Below the pieces are notes generated by a model. It searched no databases and was not told the origin of the DNA. It was given only the letters and a program-made list of their open reading frames with translations. From CBDHDN01 sp965261585 (lineage in GTDB: Bacteria; Pseudomonadota; Alphaproteobacteria; UBA6615): a stretch of DNA of 64,000 bases. The position numbers and the translations under genes are program-made. Location of the stretch: positions 5,772-69,771 of the forward strand of contig CBDHDN010000006.1 of the NCBI GenBank assembly GCA_965261585.1, read 5' to 3'. Below are positions 36,202-44,072 of the stretch, piece by piece; position 1 is the stretch's first letter, and the number at the start of each line of letters is the position of its first letter.

Positions 36202-36474
36202 GTGGAATGGCTCATCAAGGCGCAGCGGAGGCTGTTCTTATGCGACGCCAATGGGTTTCCACTAGCGATTCGGGAGGCGGGACCGGAGCAGGAAGGCGTC
36301 GCCAGTCTTGCGGGCTTGCGGAAGAACGACGTAAAGATTTTGCTGAAGAAGCAAGAGGGGTACACCCGCACGATGGCCAACCAGATGAAGTTCGGCGCTC
36401 CCTGGGAACACCGGCGAGATGCCTATCCCTCATTGCTGCGCCTGTGCGTCCAGGGTCTCGACGGCTGGAAGTAG
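36202..36474 (+). CDS. Hypothetical protein, 90 aa
   Basis: The GTG start gives EWLIKAQRRLFLCDANGFPL and later LRKNDVKILLKKQEGYTRTM. In-frame coding-like residues extend upstream to a stop without another start codon, so the 5' end may be lost. It is charged and has no recognised family. It ends 9 bases before the convergent interrupted membrane gene. Confidence 0.45.
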   Translation: MEWLIKAQRRLFLCDANGFPLAIREAGPEQEGVASLAGLRKNDVKILLKKQEGYTRTMANQMKFGAPWEHRRDAYPSLLRLCVQGLDGWK

Positions 36475-36631
36475 GTATCGCAGCTAGTCCCGCCACGCCG
36501 ATCGGACGATGCGAACGATTATGATCAGTAGGGACGCCCAGAACCAAGCGTTGCCCACTCCGTAGCCGATTATGATCCAGGCTGCGTTCCCGTGGGGGTA
36601 GAAGTACCAGAGGGCGGCGAGGATCGCGAAG

Positions 36632-38082
36632 GGGGATGTCCCGGGCTCTGTTGAAAAGCTGAAGTAGGCGTCGTCCGCCTGGAGCCGCTAGGCTCTGGGT
36701 GCTGATTCCATCAAGGAGAACGACGCCATGACCAAGACTACACGCAACGACCGTTCCTCGGAACCATCCTGTCGGCTCTTGCCATCGATGCCGGAGGCCT
36801 TCGACGATCTGCGCATGAGCGTCGATCGCTTCTGCCTTTTGGCGGGCCTCGAGTCTTTGAACGAGATGATGTCGGCGGACGCGGAAGCCTTGTGCGGTTC
36901 GCGCCACGCCCGCTCGGGCGAGCGCAAGGGCCATCGATGGGGCACGACCCGGAGCGAGATCGCCTACCACGGCGGCAAAGTGAAGGTCGAGCGCCCTCGG
37001 GTGCGGGACTTCGCGGGTCGGGAGATGAGCCTGCCGAGTTGGGAGCTGCTGTCGGAACCCGAACTCTTGCAAGCCTGGGCGATGAATCTGATGGTGATCA
37101 ACGTCTCGACCCGCAAGTATGCCCGCGCGGTGCGCCCGCCGGACGATGCGGGCGGCGATCTGCCGGCGGCATCGGGTGACGCAACCTCGAAGTCGGCGGT
37201 CTCGCGCCGTTTCGTGGCGTTGACGCGAAGCAAGCTGAAGGCCTGGCTGGCGAGCCCGCTCGACGATCTCGATCTCGTGGTGCTCCAGATCGACGGGCTC
37301 CATGTCGGCGATCACCTGATGGTGGCGGCGATCGGCATCGACACCGGCGGCGCGAAGCACGTGCTGGGCCTGGCCGAGGGCGCGACGGAGAACGCGGCCA
37401 CGGTGCAAGCCATGCTCGACAACCTGATCGAGCGCGGTCTCGATCCCGAACGGCCTCGGCTCTACATCGTCGACGGCGCCAAGGCGCTCTCGAAGGCGAT
37501 CCGGCGGACCTTCGGGCGGGCGGCGGCCCTCCAGCGCTGCCAGGTGCACAAGGGGCGCAACATCACGGACCGGCTGGACGAGAGCCTCCATGCCGGCGTC
37601 AGGAAGGTCTTGCGGCAGGCCTGGCAGCAGGACGACGCGGCCAAGGCCGAACGGCTCTTGCGCAACCTCGCCCGCCGTCTGGAGCATGACGCACCCGGCG
37701 TCTCGGGCTCGATCCTGGAGGGCCTGGACGAGATCCTGACGGTGATCCGGCTCGGCCTCCCGCCGCAACTTCGACGCTCGCTGGCTTGCACCAACGCCAT
37801 CGAGAACGCGATCGGCACCGTCCGGACGGTGCAGCGGAACGTCAAGCGCTGGCGCAACGCCGAGATGGCGCTGCGTTGGACCGCCGCCGGCCTCTTGGAG
37901 GCGCAAAAGACCTTCCGCCGCCTCAAGGCCTACCGCCAGCTCCCCATCCTCGACGCCGCCCTGCGGGAGGCGGTGAGAAAGGCCGGAGCAAAGTCCGTCA
38001 TTGAAGACATCGAGGTGGCCGCGTAGCCTCTCGATCAGAAGATGCCTATCTCGCACTTTTCAACATTGGGTGGGACATCGCC
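36632..38082 (+). mobile_element. IS256 family element, copy 2 (1451 bp)
   Basis: The ends are GGGGATGTCCC and GGGACATCGCC, with an exact 8-bp duplication TCGCGAAG (36624-36631 and 38083-38090). It has the same length and the same encoded protein as copy 1, in opposite orientation, 11.7 kb apart. Confidence 0.95.
36728..38026 (+). CDS. IS256 family transposase (copy 2)
   Basis: The protein is 432 aa and identical to the copy at 24953-26251, including LVVLQIDGLHVGDHLMVAAI and NAIENAIGTVRTVQ. The gene is intact and preceded by AAGGAG 6 bases before the ATG. Either copy can in principle mobilise both elements. Confidence 0.95.
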   Translation: MTKTTRNDRSSEPSCRLLPSMPEAFDDLRMSVDRFCLLAGLESLNEMMSADAEALCGSRHARSGERKGHRWGTTRSEIAYHGGKVKVERPRVRDFAGREMSLPSWELLSEPELLQAWAMNLMVINVSTRKYARAVRPPDDAGGDLPAASGDATSKSAVSRRFVALTRSKLKAWLASPLDDLDLVVLQIDGLHVGDHLMVAAIGIDTGGAKHVLGLAEGATENAATVQAMLDNLIERGLDPERPRLYIVDGAKALSKAIRRTFGRAAALQRCQVHKGRNITDRLDESLHAGVRKVLRQAWQQDDAAKAERLLRNLARRLEHDAPGVSGSILEGLDEILTVIRLGLPPQLRRSLACTNAIENAIGTVRTVQRNVKRWRNAEMALRWTAAGLLEAQKTFRRLKAYRQLPILDAALREAVRKAGAKSVIEDIEVAA

Positions 38083-38167
38083 TCGCGAAGGCGAGGATCG
38101 CTATAAATGTTATTGATTTGAGCATGTTGGTTCCCCGTAAATAGTAAACCTCTGTTCTTCCGTTGGG

Positions 38168-38349
38168 CAGTTTCCCCAGGGCGTGGTAGGGCCTCATTGA
38201 AGCGTATCATACCAATAGGCTTCCTCACGGGTAGGCACGCATCCGGCGCGCGCGCGCACCGGCCTCATTGAAGCCTTGGCGATGAGTTTCTTGATCGCCC
38301 AGCGCTTGCCTCAGCATCCGGCGCGCGCGTGCACCGGCCTCATTGAAGC
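38168..38349 (+). CRISPR. Orphan CRISPR-like remnant, three repeats and two spacers
   Basis: Two 36-base repeats at 38239-38274 and 38314-38349 differ by one base. They read GCATCCGGCGCG..., with the palindrome CCGG.GCGCGCGCGC.CCGG, and end GGCCTCATTGAAGC. The spacer between is 39 bases (38275-38313). A third, degenerate unit at 38168-38203 keeps GGCCTCATTGAAGC and is separated by a 35-base spacer. The CATTGAAGC end is like repeats I recall from type I-U/I-G systems. No cas gene is in the window. IS elements lie on both sides. Confidence 0.6.
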
Positions 38350-38569
38350 GCAATTGCAGAACGGGTATCAACCGACATTTCCCAGCTAACCTTTAAATCC
38401 ATGGCAATCGTATCTACATTGCACCGCCACGGGAACTCCATTCCCTTCGCAGCCCTCCGATGACCCGACTTTGGCGGGCTGACCACGTTCGGAAGGCCAT
38501 TTGGCAAAGATTTCCACCATCCAGACACACCTCTCCTGTCTTTTCCACCTTGCCGTCAATTTCCTCGGC
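38350..38569. other. Gap between CRISPR remnant and IS1380 fragment
   Basis: These 220 bases may include a further spacer or leader and the 3' non-coding end of the IS1380 element. No supported gene is seen. Confidence 0.35.
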
Positions 38570-39330
38570 CTACGCCGGAACGGGGCTTCGGCGTAGATCA
38601 TCAATCAAGGCCAAGATTTTGTGGGACAAGATTTTCGACACGGCGACCTCGGCCAGTTGGAACGTGACATAACGGCCATGGCGGACAACTTTGGCCCCGA
38701 TCTTCACCAGCTTTTCCCGTAGCGTGGTCAGCGACCAGCGTTCCACCTCCTTCGGCAATGCAAGCGTCCGCATGAAGTTGCCAAGATTGTAAGCCAGGGC
38801 GCGAAACTGGAACCGAACCTCGTTGTTGCGGAACTTGCTGCATGACAGCCGGGTCCACTTGATGGCGTATTTGACTTCCTTGATGTACTGCTCCGCTGTC
38901 CCACGGTGATTATAAAACGCCACCACCCGTTCGGCGGGCCGCGACAGGTTGGTGACAATAAAGCCGACGCGGGGGCACAACTCGCCGGGGCGCCATTCCA
39001 CCTTGGCCACCACGCGCCGCTTCCTGTCCCAACTTCCAGCCTGATACCTGAAGCTGGCGTAATAGCGCCGCACATGGTTCGGCGGACGACCGACGGGGCG
39101 GGTCAGCAGGTGGGCAATGCTTTCCTGAAGAATTTGGTTCTTCGGCAACCGGATCGCGTAGAGAAAACCCTCACTTTCCAGGAACTCGTAGATGTCCGGT
39201 GCGGCAAAGGCGGCGTCCGCTCGGAAGTAGCGGCGCAGGTTCCGTTCCCGATAACGCTCAACGACCGGTTCCAGAACCTCACGCCAACCGTCGGCACTGT
39301 GGACATTGCCGGGGCGAAGGGAACACCGGA
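38570..39330 (-). pseudogene. IS1380 family transposase, C-terminal part
   Basis: The frame has the IS1380 pattern: GNVHSADGWREVLEPVVERY, YFRADAAFAAPDIYEFLESE, YNHRGTAEQYIKEVKYAIKW, and the C-terminal LREKLVKIGAKVVRHGRYVT. The N-terminal part is missing because a second IS256-type element begins at about 39331. The C-terminal part appears unbroken. Confidence 0.88.
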
Positions 39331-40366
39331 GATGTCCCGGTCGATGTTGAAAAGTTGAGGTAGGTGTCGCTCTCCTGGAGCCGTTAGGCTCCGGGTGCTG
39401 CAAACCCAAGAGGGAGAACGACACCATGGGAAATAATATCCGTAGTTCTAGCCGCCCGAAAGCCCTTGCCCCCTCGATTCCTATGCCGCCGCTGGCGGAC
39501 GCGATGGACGCAGTCCATCTCAGCGTGGATCGGTTTTGTCTTCTGGCCGGGGTCGAGGCCTTGGCCGAGATGATGGAGGAGGACGCCACGACCGTGTGCG
39601 GGGCCCGACATCGCCGCCATGGGGACCGTCGAGGTTATCGCTGGGGCAGGACACATAGCGAGATCGGCTACCACGGCGGCCGCGTGAAAGTGCAGCGGCC
39701 ACGGGTTCGCGACCATGCTGGCAAGGAGGTGGGTTTGGAGAGCTGGCAGGTGCTGCGCGACGGCAACCTGTTGCTCGAGTGGGCGCTCAACCTGATGGTC
39801 CTGAACGTGTCGACCCGCAAGTACCACCGCGCGGTCCGTCTGCCCGAGGGCGACCTGGCGAAAGCGCGTGGCGACGGCACCTCGAAGTCGGCCGTTTCCC
39901 GGCGCTTTGTGGCGCTGTCGCGCAAGAAGATGAAGGCCTGGCTCGCCTCGGACCTCTCGGAACTCGACCTGCTGGTCATCCAGATCGACGGTCTGCATGT
40001 CGGCGACCATGTCTTGGTGGCGGCGATCGGCGTCGATGGCAACGGCGACAAGCATGTCCTGGCCGTGGTCGAGGGGGCGACGGAGAACACTGTCGTCGTC
40101 CAGGCCTTGCTCGACAATCTCCTCGCCAGGGGGCTCGATCCGACGCTGCCCCGGCTGTTCATCGTCGATGGCGCGAAGGCGCTCAGCAAAGCGATCCGCA
40201 ACACCTTCGGTGTGGCCGCCGCCATCCAGCGCTGCCAGGTCCACAAGGGCCGTAACATCATCGAGCGCCTGCCCCTGCATTTGCATGCGAGCGTCAAGAA
40301 GGCGCTCCGTCAGGCCTGGGACCAGGACGACGCAGACAAGGCCGAACGGCTGCTGCGCAGCCCAAG
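39331..40366 (+). pseudogene. Second IS256-type element, 3' truncated
   Basis: The left end GATGTCCCGG...GTTGAAAAG is like the other IS256 ends. The transposase starts at 39426 (MGNNIRSSSRPKALAPSIPM) and is clearly related to, but distinct from, the 432-aa copies (LLVIQIDGLHVGDHVLVAAI, RCQVHKGRNIIERL). After ERLLRS the similarity stops near 40360-40366, where an IS66 fragment begins. The last 120 or so residues are gone. Confidence 0.88.
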
Positions 40367-40369
40367 GTC

Positions 40370-40489
40370 TCAGCAAAAACCCCGCTGGCGGCGGCCGTCC
40401 GGTATGCGCTGACCCGCCTGAAGCGCCTACGACCGTATCTGGAGCGGTCGTGGTGCCGCGCCACAACCGATACAGATACCCCGGGCTGA
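40370..40489 (+). pseudogene. IS66 transposase C-terminal fragment
   Basis: The frame reads SAKTPLAAAVRYALTRLKRL and RPYLE, the conserved near-C-terminal segment of IS66 transposases. It then runs into unrelated sequence and a stop. It is joined directly to the truncated IS256-type element. Confidence 0.6.
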
Positions 40490-40544
40490 TAGCACTCGGC
40501 CACGACCCGCCGCGAGCTATTGTCAAAAGTTGGTGACGCAGGTT

Positions 40545-40802
40545 TCAGGCGGCGCGTTCGGTGAGCTTTTCTCCGTCCTTGAATTTGACGCCTTGAATGA
40601 GGTCGGCGATCTGGTGCGAGCCGTCCAGGCGGCGCCACGTCTTGCCGGCCGACTGGCACGGCTTGAAGGCCATGGTGAGCGCCGTCATGCGGCTGAGGCA
40701 GCCCTTGGTCTTGGTGGTCCTGAGGCGCACGGTCGCAAAAGGCCTCGAGGAAGAAGTCGAAGGCCTTCTCGGCCACCGCGCGGGTCTCGGCCATTTCCGC
40801 AC
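40545..40802 (-). pseudogene. IS256 family transposase C-terminal fragment (third type)
   Basis: The frame FATVRLRTTKTKGCLSRMTA, AGKTWRRLDGSHQIADLIQG, VKFKDGEKLTERAA is the C-terminal end of IS256-type transposases of another subgroup. A preceding piece, AVAEKAFDFFLEAF, is in a different frame, so the fragment is also frameshifted. Confidence 0.7.
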
Positions 40803-40824
40803 CTGAGTGTGCCATAAGAGCGGC

Positions 40825-41763
40825 CTAGGGGCCGCCCTTATCTGTGTTGGCTATTGTCTCACGCCCACGCCTTCGATACCACATCGCCCGGCTCACGCCC
40901 TCCAGAGTCCACGGCTCGCGGCCTGGTTCGTAGAGGCGCGGACGGCCACCTTTTCTCCCACGCGCCGCTTGCCTCGCGATCCAGCGGGGGCAGTGCCACC
41001 CACGGGCAGCCCACCGTCTGCGGTACTTCTCGATTGACCGTGCCGTCGCGTGCACCTCAGACATCGGCAGCGGGTGCGCGAAGTCCTGATTGACTATCAT
41101 CAATGCGGGGAGCAACGGCAGATCGACGTTTGCCCTCCGACCGGCCCAGCGGATCCCGGCCTCGAACAGATCGACGTTCCGACCGACGCCCGTCTGGCGA
41201 ACGCTGGGCGGCTCCCAGTTGAACGGGATCACGCAAGCTAGCTGATCGAGCGCGTAGGGCGTCTCTCGGCCCCAGGTCGTCTTGTAGGGCGAGCGATCGA
41301 TCGAAGCCGGGTTGTGTGCGAGCACGCCGGCATAGCCCGGGTCGGCGCCTACGGCGTGCGCATAATATTCCACGATCCAAGCGAGATACCGCAGCGGATC
41401 GATCCGGGCAGCTCGGTAGCGGTGCACCGGCTCGGCAAGGGTCCAGACAACGTGCGCGTGATTGTTCGCGGGTCTTCGCACGATCCAGTTGGGCGGTGGC
41501 AGGTCCGGCAGCCCCAAGCCCATCTTGCGCGGGTCGTCGCAATCGAGCACCAGCGCCGCGATCGACGATCCGGCTTTCCCATATTCAAGCTCGGGATAGC
41601 GCCACGCGTCCGCCGGTGACGTGCGAAAGGCAACGTACGGCCGGCCGGATCGCTTGCCCGGCGACACCAGCGGGCGCGGGTGCGCCGCGCGTAGGCCGTG
41701 ATCTCGCACCGGATCGGGCGCGAAATCGAGCGGCAGGCGGAGTTGGACAGCAGCGAGGGTCAT
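40825..41763 (-). CDS. Replication initiation/primase-like protein (Replicase family)
   Basis: This 312-aa protein starts MTLAAVQLRLPLDFAPDPVR. It contains IAALVLDCDDP, NNHAHVVWTLAEPVHRYRAA and SIDRSPYKTTWGRETPYALD, and a C-terminal RSIEKYRRRWAARGWHC region. This is the layout of Replicase plus PriCT-type proteins of plasmids and satellites. It would initiate autonomous replication of the excised element. It is followed in the island layout by AlpA and integrase genes on the same strand. The length is normal. Confidence 0.75.
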   Translation of the reverse strand: MTLAAVQLRLPLDFAPDPVRDHGLRAAHPRPLVSPGKRSGRPYVAFRTSPADAWRYPELEYGKAGSSIAALVLDCDDPRKMGLGLPDLPPPNWIVRRPANNHAHVVWTLAEPVHRYRAARIDPLRYLAWIVEYYAHAVGADPGYAGVLAHNPASIDRSPYKTTWGRETPYALDQLACVIPFNWEPPSVRQTGVGRNVDLFEAGIRWAGRRANVDLPLLPALMIVNQDFAHPLPMSEVHATARSIEKYRRRWAARGWHCPRWIARQAARGRKGGRPRLYEPGREPWTLEGVSRAMWYRRRGRETIANTDKGGP

Positions 41764-41839
41764 TGCGCTTCAATCGCGCGCGCGCCCTCGCTAAACGGCG
41801 CGCGCGCCTCTTCTGGATCGTTTCTAGGCGGCGCGGGCT

Positions 41840-42025
41840 TCAGCCGGTCGCGAGCGGGCGGCTCGAAATCCATTCGTCGATTTCGATGCGGCGCCAGGCG
41901 ACCCGGTTCGGCCCTAACCGGATCGGAGCGGGGAATTCTCCGGCCTTGCGCCACCGCCACAGGGTGGCTTTCGAGATGCCCACCAAGGCGAGCACGTCTC
42001 GTTCACGGTAGATAACAGGTTGCAT
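41840..42025 (-). CDS. alpA: AlpA family regulator (excisionase-like HTH)
   Basis: The 61 aa start MQPVIYRERDVLALVGISKA and continue TLWRWRKAGEFPAPIRLGPN, a MerR-like helix-turn-helix of the AlpA/phage_AlpA family. AlpA proteins activate or direct excision of P4-like satellites and integrative elements. Placed between the integrase block and the replicase gene, this is the standard satellite order. The start at 42025 removes 14 upstream residues that are not family-like. Confidence 0.85.
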   Translation of the reverse strand: MQPVIYRERDVLALVGISKATLWRWRKAGEFPAPIRLGPNRVAWRRIEIDEWISSRPLATG

Positions 42026-42085
42026 GTCGCGACCTCCGAAACATCGATGGCCCCGACGATGGCGCATGAAACCGCGTGTGGCATC

Positions 42086-42664
42086 CTAGGATTCTTGGCG
42101 GAGGCTGTAGGACAGGATGGGGTCGCGTTTGCTCCAGATCCGCTCCGTGTTCTTGTAGCCTCTGTTCGCCTTCCCCAGGAAGGCGTAGCCGACGACATCG
42201 CAGGCGGAACCGGCTTCCGCGCAACATGCCTCCGGCCCGTCGCCGTTTCGGGTCGGGTCCAGGCCGAACCGCACGCCGACATGGTAGATGCCCCCGCAGA
42301 TCACCCAATCGCGGTTAGCGTCGGGTGAGCCCCCCGTGGTCGGCCGCGGCCGGCGCTGCTCCGTCTTCGGCTTGCCTTGGTCGGCCAGCACGTCGGCAAG
42401 CCATCGCGAGAGTTCGGCGGGCAGGCGTTCGCCGTATCGCAACAGGCTCTCCGCGATCAGCTTCACCGAGTCCCACGCCTGCTTTGACTCGGCGGACTCG
42501 TCCATCAGCCGGCTGAGAAATTCGCCGCGCCCCCGCTCGGGGAGAACCTTGCGATAGACGCGGGCGCGGGTCTCCGCCGGCGTTTCGTTCCATTCGGGCT
42601 GATGCCGGGGACCGAAGGCTTGGCGGGTGAACCCGACCAGCCGGTCGAATTCGGCGCTATCCAC
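42086..42664 (-). CDS. Hypothetical protein, 192 aa, next to integrase
   Basis: The protein starts MDSAEFDRLVGFTRQAFGPR and overlaps the integrase stop by 8 bases, so it is in the same transcript. It is soluble, with a charged first part and a C-terminal part containing DWVICGGIYHVGVRFGLDPT and CDVVGYAFLGKANRGYKNTE. I recognise no family. Confidence 0.6.
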   Translation of the reverse strand: MDSAEFDRLVGFTRQAFGPRHQPEWNETPAETRARVYRKVLPERGRGEFLSRLMDESAESKQAWDSVKLIAESLLRYGERLPAELSRWLADVLADQGKPKTEQRRPRPTTGGSPDANRDWVICGGIYHVGVRFGLDPTRNGDGPEACCAEAGSACDVVGYAFLGKANRGYKNTERIWSKRDPILSYSLRQES

Positions 42665-43853
42665 GGAGGCGCACCACCTTGGCGCCGGCGCCGCTCAGAT
42701 ACCCGGCCCAGGCGTCCATCAGAGCACCCCTTCGCTCGAATAGATCGGAGCGGAAGTAAGCGCCTTCAGTTCCGCCGACGACATGCGCCAGCGCAGCCTC
42801 GGCAATCTCACGAGGCTTGCCGGTGTCGGCGCACCAGTCTCTGAATGAACTTCTGAGGCCGTGAACGGTGCCCTCGATTCCGTTCTCGCGAACCAGCTTG
42901 GAAATTGTGCTATTCGACAACACCCGCCCGGTGGCGGAAGGAAAGACCAGACCGGCGCCGTCGCGGTATTCCTCCGCCGACCGCAGAACGTCCAGCGCCG
43001 CCGGAGACAGCGGCACGCGGAATTCCCGCCCGGTCTTCATGCGCTCGCCCGGGATCGTCCAGGTCGCCGCGTCGATGTCGATCTCGTCCCACGTCGCGCC
43101 CCTCGCTTCGCCGCTCCGGGTTGCGGTCAAGGCGATGAAGCGGAGGCACAATTTCGTCCCCGGCCACGCTCGCGATGCTTCGATCTTTTCCAGCGTGCCG
43201 GCGACGTCCTCGTAGGGGAGGGCCGCAAGATGACGGACGGTCGCTCCCCGTTTCGGCAGGGCCGCGTTGATCGCCGGGCCGGCCGGATCGTCTTCGCGAT
43301 GGCCCTCCGCGACCGCCCAGCGCATGATCGCGGAGACGCGCCGTTTCAGCTTCCGGCCGAGTTCCGGCCTTTCCTGGTAGACCGGCAACAGCGTCGCCAG
43401 GATTTCGCCGACCGTGATTTCGTTTATTTTCCGCCGGCCCAGCTTCGGCATGACGTGATCCCGGAGCGACGAACGCCAGATCTCGGCCGTCCGGCCGCCG
43501 GCCCGCCAGGAGGGCTCGTGCAGCTCGATCACGATCTCCGCCGCCGTCTCGAAGGTCGGCACGCCGCCGCCACGCGGGTCGCGGCCCTCGGCGATCGCCC
43601 GAGCGTTGACCAATGCTTTCGCCCTCGCCGCGGCGAGCGTCACGACAGGGTAGGAGCCCAGGCCGATGTTCGCCGGCTTGCCGCCGATGCGGACTCGCTG
43701 GCTCCAACTCTTCGACCGCCTGCCGTTGAGCATCGGCTTGACCAGGAGGCTCAGGCCATGCCCGCCCCGCCCGTCACCGTAGCGGCCGGGCTCGGTTACG
43801 GTCTTCACGAAGGCGGCGGAAAGCGTCTTCGGTCGAGTGGGACTCGAACCCAT
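42657..43853 (-). CDS. int: Tyrosine integrase, P4/DUF4102 type
   Basis: This 398-aa protein has an N-terminal DUF4102 arm (LSLLVKPMLNGRRSKSWSQR, NIGLGSYPVVTLAAARAKAL) and a catalytic domain with Arg in TATRSGEARGATWDEID, HGLRSSFRDW (His-x-x-Arg), and the C-terminal ALAHVVGGTEGAYFRSD carrying the Tyr. P4-type integrases usually target tRNA 3' ends. Its first codons (GSSPTR) lie in a T-arm-like GGGTTCGAGTCCC sequence. I infer that it is the integrase of the tRNA-Glu island. Confidence 0.93.
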   Translation of the reverse strand: MGSSPTRPKTLSAAFVKTVTEPGRYGDGRGGHGLSLLVKPMLNGRRSKSWSQRVRIGGKPANIGLGSYPVVTLAAARAKALVNARAIAEGRDPRGGGVPTFETAAEIVIELHEPSWRAGGRTAEIWRSSLRDHVMPKLGRRKINEITVGEILATLLPVYQERPELGRKLKRRVSAIMRWAVAEGHREDDPAGPAINAALPKRGATVRHLAALPYEDVAGTLEKIEASRAWPGTKLCLRFIALTATRSGEARGATWDEIDIDAATWTIPGERMKTGREFRVPLSPAALDVLRSAEEYRDGAGLVFPSATGRVLSNSTISKLVRENGIEGTVHGLRSSFRDWCADTGKPREIAEAALAHVVGGTEGAYFRSDLFERRGALMDAWAGYLSGAGAKVVRLRG

Positions 43854-43865
43854 CGGGTCACCTCT

Positions 43866-43898
43866 GTTATCACTTTCTCGAAAAGACTAAGTGATAAC
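43866..43898. promoter_or_regulatory. Inverted repeat upstream of integrase
   Basis: GTTATCACTT (43866-43875) and AAGTGATAAC (43889-43898) are a perfect 10-bp inverted repeat with a 13-base centre, directly upstream of the integrase start. It is a plausible binding site for AlpA or the integrase, or an operator. Confidence 0.5.
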
Positions 43899-43960
43899 GG
43901 GTGAAACGTCAAGAAATCCGATATGACTGTTTATCAATGGGTTAGTGGTCATAATGAGAC

Positions 43961-44006
43961 GGGTTCGAATCCCATGAAACCCCGGGTTTGTGTCCGTTGG
44001 GACACC
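43961..44006 (+). other. tRNA-like attachment-site remnant, right edge of island
   Basis: The sequence contains ACGGGTTCGAATCCC (14 of 15 bases as in the tRNA-Glu T-arm at 24639-24653). Shortly after comes GTCCGTTGGGACACCA, like GTCCCGTTGGGGACACCA of the tRNA-Glu end. It is in the same orientation as the tRNA, as expected of attL/attR, but it is imperfect. Confidence 0.45.
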
Positions 44007-44072
44007 AATTTCTTTCAAATAGGCGTCGTCTTCGTCGTCGGCCGGACAACGCCGATGCTGCCCGCGCGAGCG

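Larger units (their letters stand above)
36484..38125 (-). pseudogene. 60-aa two-helix membrane protein split by IS256 copy 2
   Basis: Reading the complement from ATG at 38125 to 38083, then skipping the IS and one copy of its 8-bp duplication, and continuing from 36623 to the TAG at 36484, gives one open frame of 60 codons. It begins MLKSITFIAILAFAILAALW, has a second helix around WFWASLLIIIVRIV, and ends RSAWRD. GGGGA lies about 9 bases upstream of the ATG. The exact rejoining proves that IS256 interrupted a live gene. Function unknown; a small two-helix protein would fit a holin-like role, but that is a guess. Confidence 0.8.
24667..44006. mobile_element. Mosaic genomic island, probably a decayed satellite/prophage integrated at tRNA-Glu
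   Basis: The region starts just after the CCA of tRNA-Glu. It ends near a tRNA-like sequence (43961-44006) that repeats ACGGGTTCGA.TCCC and GTCC.GTTGGG.ACACCA from the tRNA 3' end. A tyrosine integrase of the P4 type lies just inside the right boundary. The content is foreign: satellite-like integrase-AlpA-replicase genes, phage head genes with frameshifts, a MobF relaxase fragment, a CRISPR remnant and at least eight insertion-sequence pieces. The exact right edge is an inference, since the repeat is imperfect. Confidence 0.6.
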
